A DNA stretch of 64,000 nucleotides from Micromonospora craniellae. GTDB lineage: Bacteria > Actinomycetota > Actinomycetes > Mycobacteriales > Micromonosporaceae. The first letter of the stretch is position 1; each line of letters opens with the position of its first letter. The notes beneath the pieces were generated by a model. It had not been told where the DNA came from and ran no database searches. It saw only the letters and a program-made list of their open reading frames with translations. Position numbers and translations under genes: made by a program. Positions 27,387 through 34,632 of this stretch are shown in pieces. The stretch spans positions 1,736,001-1,800,000 of the forward strand of contig NZ_CP061725.1 in the NCBI RefSeq assembly GCF_014764405.1, written 5' to 3'.

Positions 27387-27899
27387 ATGACGAACCGGCA
27401 GCAGGACAACGGCACCGGCGGACGCCGGGTCAGCGTGCGGGAGGGCGCCAGCCACGCGCTGCTCGACGACGTGGCCAAGCAGATCATCGAACAGCTCCAG
27501 CAGGACGGTCGCCGCCCGTACGCCACCATCGGCAAGGCGGTCGGACTCTCCGAGGCGGCGGTACGTCAACGCGTACAGCGGCTGCTCGACGCCGGGGTGA
27601 TGCAGATCGTCGCGGTGACCGACCCGCTCCAACTCGGCTTCCCCCGTCAGGCCATGATCGGCCTACGCACCGACGGCGACCTGGAGAGCGTCGCGGACCG
27701 GATCGCCGAACTGGACGAGGTCGACTACGTAGTGATCACCGCCGGCTCCTTCGACCTGCTTGCCGAGGTGGTCTGCCGCAACGACGAGCACCTGCTGGAG
27801 ATCCTGCAACGGCTGCGCGCGGTCAACGGAGTGCTCTCCACCGAGGCGTTCGTCTACCTCAAACTCCGCAAGCAGACCTACAGCTGGGGCACCGCCTGA
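27387..27899 (+). CDS. Lrp/AsnC-family transcriptional regulator
   Basis: 170-aa Lrp/AsnC regulator. The winged HTH spans about residues 25-75 (LDDVAKQIIEQLQQDGRRPY, then ATIGKAVGLSEAAVRQRVQR). The C-terminal RAM/AsnC effector domain starts near LGFPRQAMIGLRTDGDLESV and includes DYVVITAGSFDLLAEVVCRN. The ATG at 27387 is preferred because GGGGGAG lies eight bases upstream; a GTG at 27363 has no such site. Divergent from potD, so it probably controls polyamine uptake and perhaps the nearby GABA genes. Confidence 0.9.
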   Translation: MTNRQQDNGTGGRRVSVREGASHALLDDVAKQIIEQLQQDGRRPYATIGKAVGLSEAAVRQRVQRLLDAGVMQIVAVTDPLQLGFPRQAMIGLRTDGDLESVADRIAELDEVDYVVITAGSFDLLAEVVCRNDEHLLEILQRLRAVNGVLSTEAFVYLKLRKQTYSWGTA

Positions 27900-27939
27900 G
27901 TGTGCGCCCCCACGCACCTCCGCCCGGTTCGCCCTCGCC

Positions 27940-27976
27940 CCGCGCGCCCTCGCCCCGCGGAAGGGTCGGCGCGCGG
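27940..27976. terminator. hairpin between convergent Lrp and DUF397 genes
   Basis: Nine-base perfect arms CCGCGCGCC and GGCGCGCGG with a 19-base loop, between two convergent genes. A bidirectional terminator is the simplest reading. Confidence 0.55.
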
Positions 27977-27994
27977 AAGGGTCAGTGCGAGAGG

Positions 27995-28180
27995 TCAGCG
28001 CGGGGGTGTGGTGACGAACGCGCGCCAGGCGTCGGGGGTGAAGGTCAGGGTGCCGCCGGCTCGATCCTTGCTGTCGCGCACCAGGATCCGGCCGGGCAGG
28101 TTGTCGGCCACCTCGACACAGTCGCCGCCGTTGTTGCTGCTGCGGGTGGCGGTGCGCCAATGGGCGTCGGTCATGTCCAT
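27995..28180 (-). CDS. DUF397 domain protein
   Basis: 61-aa DUF397 protein: WRTATRSSNNGGDCVEVAD, NLPGRILVRDSKDRAGG and LTFTPDAWRAFVTTP are typical. DUF397 proteins are the small partners of XRE-DUF5753 regulators in developmental actinobacteria. The ATG at 28180 has GGAGG about ten bases upstream; a second ATG at 28174 would give an ATGA overlap with the upstream regulator. Either way the pair is co-translated. Confidence 0.9.
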   Translation of the reverse strand: MDMTDAHWRTATRSSNNGGDCVEVADNLPGRILVRDSKDRAGGTLTFTPDAWRAFVTTPPR

Positions 28181-28941
28181 GTCGCCGCTACCTCCCGGAT
28201 CAGCTCGATGGACCGGCGACGCGGCAACGCCTCACCGGTGACGCTCTCCCATCTCGCGCCCAGGATAGCAAGGTCGGCACGCTCGGTCACCACCTGACCG
28301 CGCAACTGATTGTCCAGATAGGCCGCCTCGTAGCCGTCCGGCGTCCGGGCCAGCACGAACGGCCCGGCCAGGCCGGTATGCCACGGGTTCTCCGCCGGGA
28401 TCACCCGCACCTGCACGTGCTCCCGCTCGCCCCACTCGGCCAGGTGGAGCAGTTGCCCGGCCATCACCGCCCGGTCGCCGCCCACCCGCCGCCGCAACAC
28501 CACCTCGTCGATCACCGCCACCAGTTGCAGCGGCACCTCGCGCTCCAGCACCCGCTGCCGGGCCAGCCGCGCCGCCACGATCTCCTCCACCTGCGCCGGC
28601 GCGACCAGGCCGCCGGTTGCCAGCACCGCCCGGGCGTACGCCTCCGTCTGGAGCAGGCCCGGCACCAGCAGCGGCTGGTGCGACCGGAGCGAGCTGGCCT
28701 TCTGCTCCAGTTGGGCCCACTCCTGGAACCAGGGCAGGTCGCGGCGGCGAAACGGCTCCGGCCAGAGTTCCTTCGACTGGCGGCCGAGAATCGCGGCGAC
28801 AGCGGCCCGGGTACCCGGGTGCGGGGTACGCCCGTCGGCCACCCAGCGGCCCGCCGTCTTCGGGTCGACGCCGACCTTCCCGGCCAACGACTGGGCGGTC
28901 TCGCCCTTGTCCGCCATCGCCAACCGCAGTGTCTCGTTCAT
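28171..28941 (-). CDS. XRE-family regulator with DUF5753 domain
   Basis: 256-aa DNA-binding protein. The N-terminal HTH reads MADKGETAQSLAGKVGVDPKTAGRWV (in parts), followed by DUF5753 from about residue 70: LRSHQPLLVPGLLQTEAYAR, ARLARQRVLE, IDEVVLRRRVGG, VQVRVIPAENPWHTGLAGPF and EAAYLDNQL. Such proteins pair with DUF397 partners and affect development or antibiotic production in streptomycetes. The stop overlaps the DUF397 start region. The target genes are unknown. Confidence 0.92.
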   Translation of the reverse strand: MNETLRLAMADKGETAQSLAGKVGVDPKTAGRWVADGRTPHPGTRAAVAAILGRQSKELWPEPFRRRDLPWFQEWAQLEQKASSLRSHQPLLVPGLLQTEAYARAVLATGGLVAPAQVEEIVAARLARQRVLEREVPLQLVAVIDEVVLRRRVGGDRAVMAGQLLHLAEWGEREHVQVRVIPAENPWHTGLAGPFVLARTPDGYEAAYLDNQLRGQVVTERADLAILGARWESVTGEALPRRRSIELIREVAATWT

Positions 28942-29337
28942 CTACCGACCTCCATCCGGGCGTCACGTTGCGCCGCACGCTAGCCACTCTGGGTGGCGCT
29001 GTCCGCCCGGTCTCGGCGTGTTGCGGGCAGGACTGTTTCGCGCACCTGAGGTGCGAATGAGATGCCCCTCGAATGCCCTGGACAGCCCCACCGCCCACGC
29101 CCACCGCCGCCCTCCGAGAGGACGGGCCGGGAAGAGAGGTGGGGCCGGGGAGGGGGAAGACGCCGCCGGACGGCGGCGATGCGGATTCCGTTGCACTAGG
29201 CATAACGGCTCGCTAAATCCGTTGCATCATGGCGTGTAGCCAACCGATTGCACTTGCCTTGGGGCGGCGGGCTGTGGGATAACCGTGGGCAGAGCGGCCG
29301 GTGAGACCTGACCGGCCCGAGACCCGATGGGGCTGAC
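28942..29337 (+). promoter_or_regulatory. intergenic region with promoter and repeated motif upstream of the aminotransferase
   Basis: A 396-base gap between divergent genes. A good plus-strand promoter is TTGCAC (29191-29196), 17 bases, TAAATC (29214-29219). GGATTCCGTTGC (29183-29194) overlaps the -35 and a weaker copy, TAAATCCGTTGC, lies 31 bases (three helical turns) on at 29214-29225. A small hairpin CGCACC/GGTGCG lies near 29041-29055. No gene is seen here. Confidence 0.5.
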
Positions 29338-30684
29338 ATGGCTAACGCCACCGACCACCTCTGGATGCACTTCACCCGGATGGCGAGCTACTCCGCCGGC
29401 GAGGTGCCGACCATCGTGCGCGGCGAGGGCGCGTACGTCTGGGATGCTCAGGGTCGCCGCTACCTGGACGGCCTCGCCGGGCTCTTCGTCGTCAACGCCG
29501 GCCACGGTCGCACCGAGCTGGCCGAGGCCGGCGCCAAGCAGGCCGGGGAGCTGGCGTACTTCCCGCTCTGGTCGTACGCCCATCCGACCGCCGTGGAGCT
29601 GGCCGAGCGGATCTCGGCGCTGGCCCCGGGCGACCTGAACCGGGTCTTCTTCACCACGGGTGGCTCCGAGGCGGTCGAGGCGGCCTGGAAGCTGTCCCGG
29701 GCGTACTTCAAGCGGGTCGGCAAGCCCACCAAGCACAAGGTGGTCAGCCGGTACATCGCCTATCACGGCACCTCCATGGGCGCTCTGTCGATCACCGGGC
29801 TGCCGGGCATCAAGACGGACTTCGAGCCGCTGGTGCCGGGCGGGATCAAGGTGCCGAACACCAACTTCTACCGGGCCCCGGAGCACGGCGACGATCCGGT
29901 GGCGTTCGGTCGCTGGGCCGCCGACGAGATCGGGCGGGCCATCGAGCGGGAGGGACCGGACACCGTCGCGGCGGTCTTCCTGGAGCCGGTGCAGAACTCG
30001 GGCGGCTGCTTCCCGCCGCCGCCCGGGTACTTCGAGCGGGTCCGCGAGATCTGCGACGCGTACGACGTGCTGCTGGTCAGCGACGAGGTGATCTGCTCGT
30101 GGGGCCGGCTCGGCGAGTACTTCGGTGCTGCCCGCTACGGGTACCAGCCCGACATCATCACCACCGCCAAGGGCATCACCTCGGGGTACGCCCCGCTCGG
30201 CGCGATGATCGCCAGCGACCGGCTGATGGAGCCATTCCTCACCGAGACCGGCATGTTCGCCCACGGAGTGACCTTCGGCGGGCACCCGGTCTCCTGCGCG
30301 GTGGCTCTGGCCAACCTGGAGGTCTTCGCCCGTGAGGACCTGGTCGGGCACGTACGCGCCAACGAGGCGGCCTTCCGGTCGACCCTGGAGAAGCTGCACG
30401 ACCTGCCGATCGTCGGCGACGTCCGGGGCGACGGCTACTTCTACGGCATCGAGCTGGTCAAGGACAAGACCACCCGGGAGACCTTCGACGAGGCCGAGTC
30501 GGAGCGACTGCTGCGCGGCTTCCTGTCCAGCGCGCTGTTCTCCGCCGGGCTCTACTGCCGGGCCGACGACCGGGGCGACCCGGTGGTGCAGCTCGCCCCG
30601 CCGCTGATCGCCGGGCAGCAGCAGTTCGACGAGATCGAGCAGATCCTGCGGAGCGTACTCACCGAGGCCTGGACCAAGCTCTAG
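29338..30684 (+). CDS. class III omega-aminotransferase (putrescine/diamine type)
   Basis: 448-aa PLP-dependent aminotransferase. MHFTRMASYSAGEVPTIVRG and GLAGLFVVNAGHGRTEL are typical of the subgroup acting on putrescine, taurine or beta-alanine with pyruvate or oxoglutarate. Motifs: FTTGGSEAVEAAWKLSR, SRYIAYHGTSMGALSITG, FLEPVQNSGGCFPPP, LLVSDEVICSWGRLG and the catalytic Lys 278 in TTAKGITSGYAPLG. With the local PotDABC and the aminobutyraldehyde dehydrogenase it could convert imported putrescine to 4-aminobutanal; the substrate is inferred from context. An FAD oxidoreductase gene follows six bases later. Confidence 0.9.
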   Translation: MANATDHLWMHFTRMASYSAGEVPTIVRGEGAYVWDAQGRRYLDGLAGLFVVNAGHGRTELAEAGAKQAGELAYFPLWSYAHPTAVELAERISALAPGDLNRVFFTTGGSEAVEAAWKLSRAYFKRVGKPTKHKVVSRYIAYHGTSMGALSITGLPGIKTDFEPLVPGGIKVPNTNFYRAPEHGDDPVAFGRWAADEIGRAIEREGPDTVAAVFLEPVQNSGGCFPPPPGYFERVREICDAYDVLLVSDEVICSWGRLGEYFGAARYGYQPDIITTAKGITSGYAPLGAMIASDRLMEPFLTETGMFAHGVTFGGHPVSCAVALANLEVFAREDLVGHVRANEAAFRSTLEKLHDLPIVGDVRGDGYFYGIELVKDKTTRETFDEAESERLLRGFLSSALFSAGLYCRADDRGDPVVQLAPPLIAGQQQFDEIEQILRSVLTEAWTKL

Positions 30685-30690
30685 GAGGCG

Positions 30691-32070
30691 GTGGTGGCCT
30701 ACCGGGACCTGTCGTACTGGCTGTCCACCGTGGACGAGCCGTTGACCCCGCGTCCGCCGTTGTCCGGTGACAGCGTCGCAGACGTGGTCATCGTGGGGGC
30801 CGGCTACACCGGGCTGTGGACGGCGTACTACCTCGCCGAGGCCGAGCCGGCCCTGCGGATCGTGGTCCTGGAACGCCAGGTGGCCGGCTACGGCGCCTCC
30901 GGGCGCAACGGTGGCTGGTGCTCGGCGCTGCTGCCCACCTCGCTGACCGGGCTGGCCCGGCGGCACGGCCGGGACGCCGCGATCGCCATGCAGCACGCCA
31001 TGTACGACACGGTCCGCGAGGTCGGCCGGGTGGTCGCCGCCGAGGGCATCGACTGCCACTGGTCGTACGGCGGCACCGTGCTGCTCGCCCGCAGCGAGCC
31101 GCAGGTGCAGCGGGCCCGGGCGACGGTGGCGGAGGCGCGGGAGTTCGGCTTCGGGCCGGCGGATCTGGACCTGCTCGGCCCGGCGGAGGCCGTCGCCCGG
31201 TGCGGTGCCACCGGGGTACGCGCCGCCACCTACACGCCGCACTGCGCGGCGCTGCACCCGGCGCGCCTGGTACGCGGCCTGGCCCGCGCCGTGGAACGCC
31301 GGGGCGTGACGATCCACGAACGCACCCCGGTCACCGAGATCCGGCCCCGCGCGGCGGTCACCCCGGCCGGCACCGTACGCGCCCCGGTGGTGATCCGGGC
31401 CACCGAGGGCTACACGTCGGCGCTGACCGGGCACCGGCGGGCCCTCGCCCCGGTCTACTCACTGATGATCGCCACCGAGCCGCTGCCCGACGAGACCTGG
31501 GCCGAGATCGGGCTGGCCGAGCGGGAAACCTTCTCCGACCACCGGCACGTCATCATCTACGGCCAACGCACCGCCGACGGCCGGCTCGCCTTTGGCGGGC
31601 GGGGTGCCCCGTACCACTTCGGCTCGCGGGTCCGGTCCGACTTCGACCGGGAGCCACGGGTCTTCGCCGCCCTCCGTCGTTCGCTCGGCGACCTCTTCCC
31701 GGTGCTCGGCCCGGACGTGCCGGTGACGCACACCTGGGGCGGTCCGCTCGGGGTGGCCCGGGACTGGGCGGCCTCGGTCGGCTACCACCGTGCCGACGGG
31801 CTGGGCTGGGCCGGCGGGTACGTCGGCGACGGGGTGGGCACCAGCAACCTGGCCGGTCGTACGCTGGCCGACCTGATCCGGAACGAACCGACCGAGCTGA
31901 CCCGCCTGCCCTGGGTCAACCACCGCTCGCCCCGATGGGAGCCGGAGCCCCTACGTTGGCTCGCGGTCAACGCCGGCCTCCGCCTGATGCTCTCCGCCGA
32001 CGAACGCGAGTCCCGCACCGGCCGCCCTTCCCGCCGCGCCACCACCTTCTCCCGACTCCTAGGCCACTGA
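30691..32070 (+). CDS. FAD-dependent oxidoreductase (DAO family)
   Basis: 459-aa DAO-family flavoprotein. The Rossmann motif is ADVVIVGAGYTGLWTAYYLAE near residue 30 (V to E in two overlapping parts), then VAGYGASGRNGGWCSALLP. Later: CAALHPARLVRGLARAVE, APVVIRATEGYTSALTG and DGLGWAGGYVGDGVGTSNLA. It resembles the pot-operon oxidase in plan but only moderately in sequence. The first GTG (30691) has AGGAGG seven bases upstream and another GTG follows directly. It is co-transcribed with the aminotransferase and probably oxidises an amine or N-substituted amino acid. Low-complexity DNA begins right after its stop. Confidence 0.87.
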   Translation: MVAYRDLSYWLSTVDEPLTPRPPLSGDSVADVVIVGAGYTGLWTAYYLAEAEPALRIVVLERQVAGYGASGRNGGWCSALLPTSLTGLARRHGRDAAIAMQHAMYDTVREVGRVVAAEGIDCHWSYGGTVLLARSEPQVQRARATVAEAREFGFGPADLDLLGPAEAVARCGATGVRAATYTPHCAALHPARLVRGLARAVERRGVTIHERTPVTEIRPRAAVTPAGTVRAPVVIRATEGYTSALTGHRRALAPVYSLMIATEPLPDETWAEIGLAERETFSDHRHVIIYGQRTADGRLAFGGRGAPYHFGSRVRSDFDREPRVFAALRRSLGDLFPVLGPDVPVTHTWGGPLGVARDWAASVGYHRADGLGWAGGYVGDGVGTSNLAGRTLADLIRNEPTELTRLPWVNHRSPRWEPEPLRWLAVNAGLRLMLSADERESRTGRPSRRATTFSRLLGH

Positions 32071-32381
32071 CCACCCCGCTCCCACCCCACCCCGCTCCCA
32101 CCCCACCCCGCTCTCACCCCACCCCGCCTCGCCCCACCCCGCCCCGCCTTGACGAGTTGATCAAGAAGTTTGGTCGGCCCAGGCGCCAGGAATTGACGCA
32201 AACTTCTTGATCAACGCCGCAGGGCGCGGGCGTGCGGGGAGCGCGTGGGGGTGGGGGTGGGGGCGGGGGGCGGGGGGCGGGGGGGCGGGGGGGCGGGGGG
32301 GGGGGGGGGGGGCGGGGGGAGTCCTTGTCGCTCCGCTTCGCGAAGCGGCCCTAATCGGGAGGAAGTAGGTCTACTTCCGAG
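32071..32381. repeat. low-complexity gap: C-rich tandem repeat, palindrome, poly-G tract
   Basis: A 311-base gene-free stretch. First (about 32075-32145) are several imperfect 16-base units of the ACCCCGCTCCCACCCC type. A 17-bp inverted repeat follows (separate entry). From about 32238 to 32322 comes an almost pure G tract with single T or C interruptions, including a run of about 18 G. It ends with two palindromes, CCGCTTCGCGAAGCGG (about 32332-32347) and GGAAGTAGGTCTACTTCC (32361-32378), either of which could terminate transcription of the flanking convergent genes. Confidence 0.7.
32156..32215. repeat. 17-bp palindromic element, family GTTGATCAAG
   Basis: Perfect arms GTTGATCAAGAAGTTTG (32156-32172) and its complement (32199-32215) around a 26-base centre. 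A sister element with the same first ten bases lies at 45704-45763. Both are intergenic. Confidence 0.8.
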
Positions 32382-32753
32382 TTAGTGGGTGGGGGGGATT
32401 ACGCGGAGGTGGCCTCGGCGGGACGAGGTGGTGGGGGGTGCGGCCTGCTGGTTCTGGGCGTCCTGTGGGGGGCGGGGGGCCGGGCGGGCGGCTTCGCGGA
32501 CGGCCTCGGCGAGTGCGACCAGGTCGTCGGTGGTGGGCGGCGGGGGCTCGAACTCGCCCTCGTGCCGGACGACCTCCCAGCCGCGCGGTGCGGTCAGGCT
32601 CCGGGCGTGCGGCTCGCACAGGTCGTACGTGTGCGGCTCGGCGAAGGCGGCGAGCGGACCCACCACGGCCGTCGACTCGTTGTAGACATAGGTCAGCGTG
32701 GCGACCGCTTGCCGGGGGCAGCCGTTACGGGAGCAGCGCCGTGGTGACCTCAC
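32382..32753 (-). CDS. DUF3499 family protein
   Basis: 123-aa actinobacterial protein of the DUF3499 family. The conserved core is RRCSRNGCPRQAVATLTYVY, then PHTYDLCEPHARSLTAPRGW; the paired Cys and the CxxH at the end suggest a structural zinc. The last 45 residues are Pro/Ala-rich and end at RVIPPTH. The start is a GTG. It is divergent from the metallopeptidase-fold gene, an arrangement I recall for Rv3258c-Rv3259 and Streptomyces. Function unknown. Confidence 0.88.
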   Translation of the reverse strand: MRSPRRCSRNGCPRQAVATLTYVYNESTAVVGPLAAFAEPHTYDLCEPHARSLTAPRGWEVVRHEGEFEPPPPTTDDLVALAEAVREAARPAPRPPQDAQNQQAAPPTTSSRRGHLRVIPPTH

Positions 32754-32890
32754 GGGCGCAGGGTATCCCCATTACCGGGTCCGGCGCACCGGTTCGCGTT
32801 ACGACACGCCCGTCTTGGTGATCACATTTCGGCCCGGCGGCACGGCGCGCCCGGTAGCGGCGCTGATGCGGGCAGGGGCGCGATGGCGGC

Positions 32891-32896
32891 TACCCT
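32891..32896 (+). promoter_or_regulatory. -10 element for a probably leaderless mRNA
   Basis: TACCCT followed by seven bases and then the ATG at 32904. This spacing puts the transcription start at or next to the start codon. Confidence 0.45.
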
Positions 32897-32903
32897 TTGG
32901 CTC

Positions 32904-33353
32904 ATGACGAGTCCGGAGAACCGCCGCCCCGGCCCCGGCCGGCGGGCGCACCGCGACCGGCACGGGCGCGGTCTGCGTGGGCGGCTGGTGCCGGCAACCG
33001 TGCCGTTGGCGCGTACCAAGGCGGAGATCTTCGACGATCTGGTGCTGGACACCGTCGAGACGCTGGAGCGTCGCTTCGCCAAGGAACTCGCCGGGGTGGA
33101 GTTCGCCGTCGAGGACGTCCCGCCGGACCTCAACGTCTACGACACCGACGTGCTGGAGGACGGCGAGGTGCCGCTGGCCCGGCTGCTGCCGGGTCGGCCG
33201 GGACGCCAGGAGGTGCCACCCCGCATCGTGCTGTACCGGCGTCCACTGGAGTTTCGGGCGATGGACCGCGAGGACCTCGCCGACCTGGTACACGACGTGA
33301 TCATCGAGCAGGTGGCGAACCTGCTCGGCGTGGACCCGGACGAGTTGGCCTGA
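32904..33353 (+). CDS. zincin-like (metallopeptidase-fold) protein without HExxH
   Basis: 149-aa member of the DUF1025/zincin family found beside whiB and DUF3499 in actinobacteria. Family features: PLARTKAEIFDDLVLDTVETL, FAKELAGVEFAVEDVPPDL and PRIVLYRRPLEFRAMDREDL. Where the family peptidases have HExxH, this protein reads LVHDVIIEQVANLLGVDP: the Glu and spacing are kept but both zinc-binding His are replaced (I and N). It is therefore unlikely to be a zinc peptidase. The ATG at 32904 is chosen from the -10 spacing; an ATG at 32883 would add seven residues. Confidence 0.85.
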   Translation: MTSPENRRPGPGRRAHRDRHGRGLRGRLVPATVPLARTKAEIFDDLVLDTVETLERRFAKELAGVEFAVEDVPPDLNVYDTDVLEDGEVPLARLLPGRPGRQEVPPRIVLYRRPLEFRAMDREDLADLVHDVIIEQVANLLGVDPDELA

Positions 33354-33360
33354 CCCGACC

Positions 33361-33378
33361 GCCGTGACCCCCCACGGC
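33361..33378. terminator. small hairpin between convergent genes
   Basis: GCCGTG, six-base loop, CACGGC, immediately after the zincin-like gene and before the end of whiB on the other strand. A modest terminator candidate. Confidence 0.4.
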
Positions 33379-33429
33379 GAATCGTCACCTCCGGGGCGGG
33401 ACGTCCCCCGACCGTCCCTTCCCGACGAC

Positions 33430-33687
33430 TCAGGCTGCTCGCCGCTTGAGCTTGCGCCGCTCCCGCTCGGAGAGCCCACCCCAGATCCCGAACCGCTCGT
33501 CGTGGCCGAGAGCGTATTCGAGGCATTCGGTCTTGACCTCGCATCGCGAGCAGATGCGCTTCGCTTCGCGGGTCGAGCCGCCCTTCTCGGGAAAGAACGC
33601 CTCCGGGTCGGTCTGCGAGCACAGCGCTCGCTCCTGCCACTCCGGCGCGTTTCCGAGCAGGTCGGCCGCCTCGAGCTGGCCGTCCAT
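33430..33687 (-). CDS. WhiB-family iron-sulfur regulator (WhiB2/WhmD-like)
   Basis: 85-aa WhiB-like protein. Four Cys (ALCSQTDPEAFFPEKGG, then RICSRCEVKTEC) bind a [4Fe-4S] cluster, followed by the G[VI]WGG turn in ERFGIWGGLSERERRKLKRR with a basic DNA-binding tail. Position and context (DUF3499, zincin, pmm, cofD nearby) match whiB/whiB2, which controls septation and sporulation in Streptomyces and division in mycobacteria. The ATG at 33687 has GGAGG six bases upstream; the frame is open further upstream but looks non-coding. Confidence 0.93.
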   Translation of the reverse strand: MDGQLEAADLLGNAPEWQERALCSQTDPEAFFPEKGGSTREAKRICSRCEVKTECLEYALGHDERFGIWGGLSERERRKLKRRAA

Positions 33688-33801
33688 CAATTGCCTCCTT
33701 GTCGCGCACCGGCGCCATCGCCGCTGCAACCCCCCACGCGAAAGGCGTGCTTGTCCGTCCGGTCCCGTTTTGCTGCGGTTCGTGCGAACAACCCCATTCA
33801 A

Positions 33802-33831
33802 ATTACACGCGTGTAATGCGTGCGGCGTCAA
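33802..33831 (-). promoter_or_regulatory. whiB promoter with a perfect 16-bp palindrome
   Basis: Minus-strand -35 TTGACG (33831-33826), 18-base spacer, -10 TGTAAT (33807-33802). The palindrome ATTACACGCGTGTAAT (33802-33817) covers the -10 and part of the spacer. A dimeric repressor bound there would block RNA polymerase. The regulator is unknown. Confidence 0.5.
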
Positions 33832-33885
33832 GCCAAACTTGATAATGGAGTCGCCCTCCCGACACGCACCCGGTCTCGCCCTGCC

Positions 33886-34581
33886 CTATCGATTCAGACC
33901 CCGGCCGAGTAACGCCCTCTCCGGCGAGTTGCCCGAGTTTTCTCCCGTGGCGTGCGGCCCGGGACAGGGGTGATCACGCCCCGCGCCGACCTCCGGGAGG
34001 CCACCCGTCAAGATCGGTTGATCTTGACCCGCAAGGTTAGCCCGACTTCGCCGGGACCGCCCGTCGAGCGGGTTGACGACGACCACGCCCCGTCCACATC
34101 GTGGACGAGACACGGTCACGGGAAGGCTGAAGCGGCCAGCCCGAAGGCGCGGAAAGGCTGGTGGGCCAGGTGAATCGGCGACAACCCCACCGGCCACCCG
34201 AACCGTACCGACGGGCGTATCGCCGTCCCACCAGACGGTATAGGTACCTACCGGTAGGTCCGGGTAGACCGCACTGTGGAAGGTGCCGTCAAGCACCTGG
34301 CCGCTCACGTACGACGGAGTGGGTCCGCGGCTCGCCGTCGTGGCCCGGCCGGCTGACCTCAGGTTGGGCAACCCACTGTCCACCACCGAGGTCATCGTGC
34401 CGATGCGGGTCAGACTGTAGAACCGCCGCCGGTTTCCGTTCTCGCTGTCCAGCGAATCGATCGCCCCCGTGCGGTGGAGAGAAACGTTCGGATTCGTGAT
34501 TTCGGTGGTGGATTCGAAACGGTAGGTGACGTCCGGCTGACCGCCACCGCTGTATGTGAAGACATGACGGACCCACCTCAC
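33886..34581 (-). CDS. hypothetical protein, C-terminal part probably not coding
   Basis: Open frame of 231 codons starting at a GTG, about 50 bases downstream of fbiC. Up to about residue 145 codon third positions are GC-rich and the sequence looks real: YRFESTTEITNPNVSLHRTG, RRFYSLTRIGTMTSVVDSG, YVSGQVLDGTFHSAVYPDLP and VGTYTVWWDGDTPVGTVRVA, the last resembling a beta-sandwich repeat found in actinobacterial secreted or regulatory proteins. After GGVVADSP the codon bias is lost, and a 9-bp hairpin lies inside the frame at 34007-34028. The true end is probably near 34150, or the 3' end is decayed. No signal peptide; function unknown. Confidence 0.45.
   Translation of the reverse strand: MRWVRHVFTYSGGGQPDVTYRFESTTEITNPNVSLHRTGAIDSLDSENGNRRRFYSLTRIGTMTSVVDSGLPNLRSAGRATTASRGPTPSYVSGQVLDGTFHSAVYPDLPVGTYTVWWDGDTPVGTVRVAGGVVADSPGPPAFPRLRAGRFSLPVTVSRPRCGRGVVVVNPLDGRSRRSRANLAGQDQPILTGGLPEVGAGRDHPCPGPHATGENSGNSPERALLGRGLNR
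34007..34028. terminator. hairpin GTCAAGATC / GATCTTGAC
   Basis: Perfect nine-base arms with loop GGTT. It lies inside the nominal frame of the hypothetical gene but past the point where codon bias fails, and is best read as a terminator for that gene. Confidence 0.5.
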
Positions 34582-34632
34582 TGGGCAGAAGTGTGCATTG
34601 GACGGACGGCCGGGGCGCGCGAAGGTTCGACG

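Noticed and set aside
27900..27994. Small gene between Lrp and DUF397
   Set aside because: Only low-complexity repeats of CGCGGAAGGGTC type and a hairpin; no ribosome-binding site with a coding frame.
33688..33831. Longer WhiB protein starting at 33831
   Set aside because: The added 48 residues lack WhiB similarity and would include the promoter palindrome region; the ATG at 33687 has a good ribosome-binding site.
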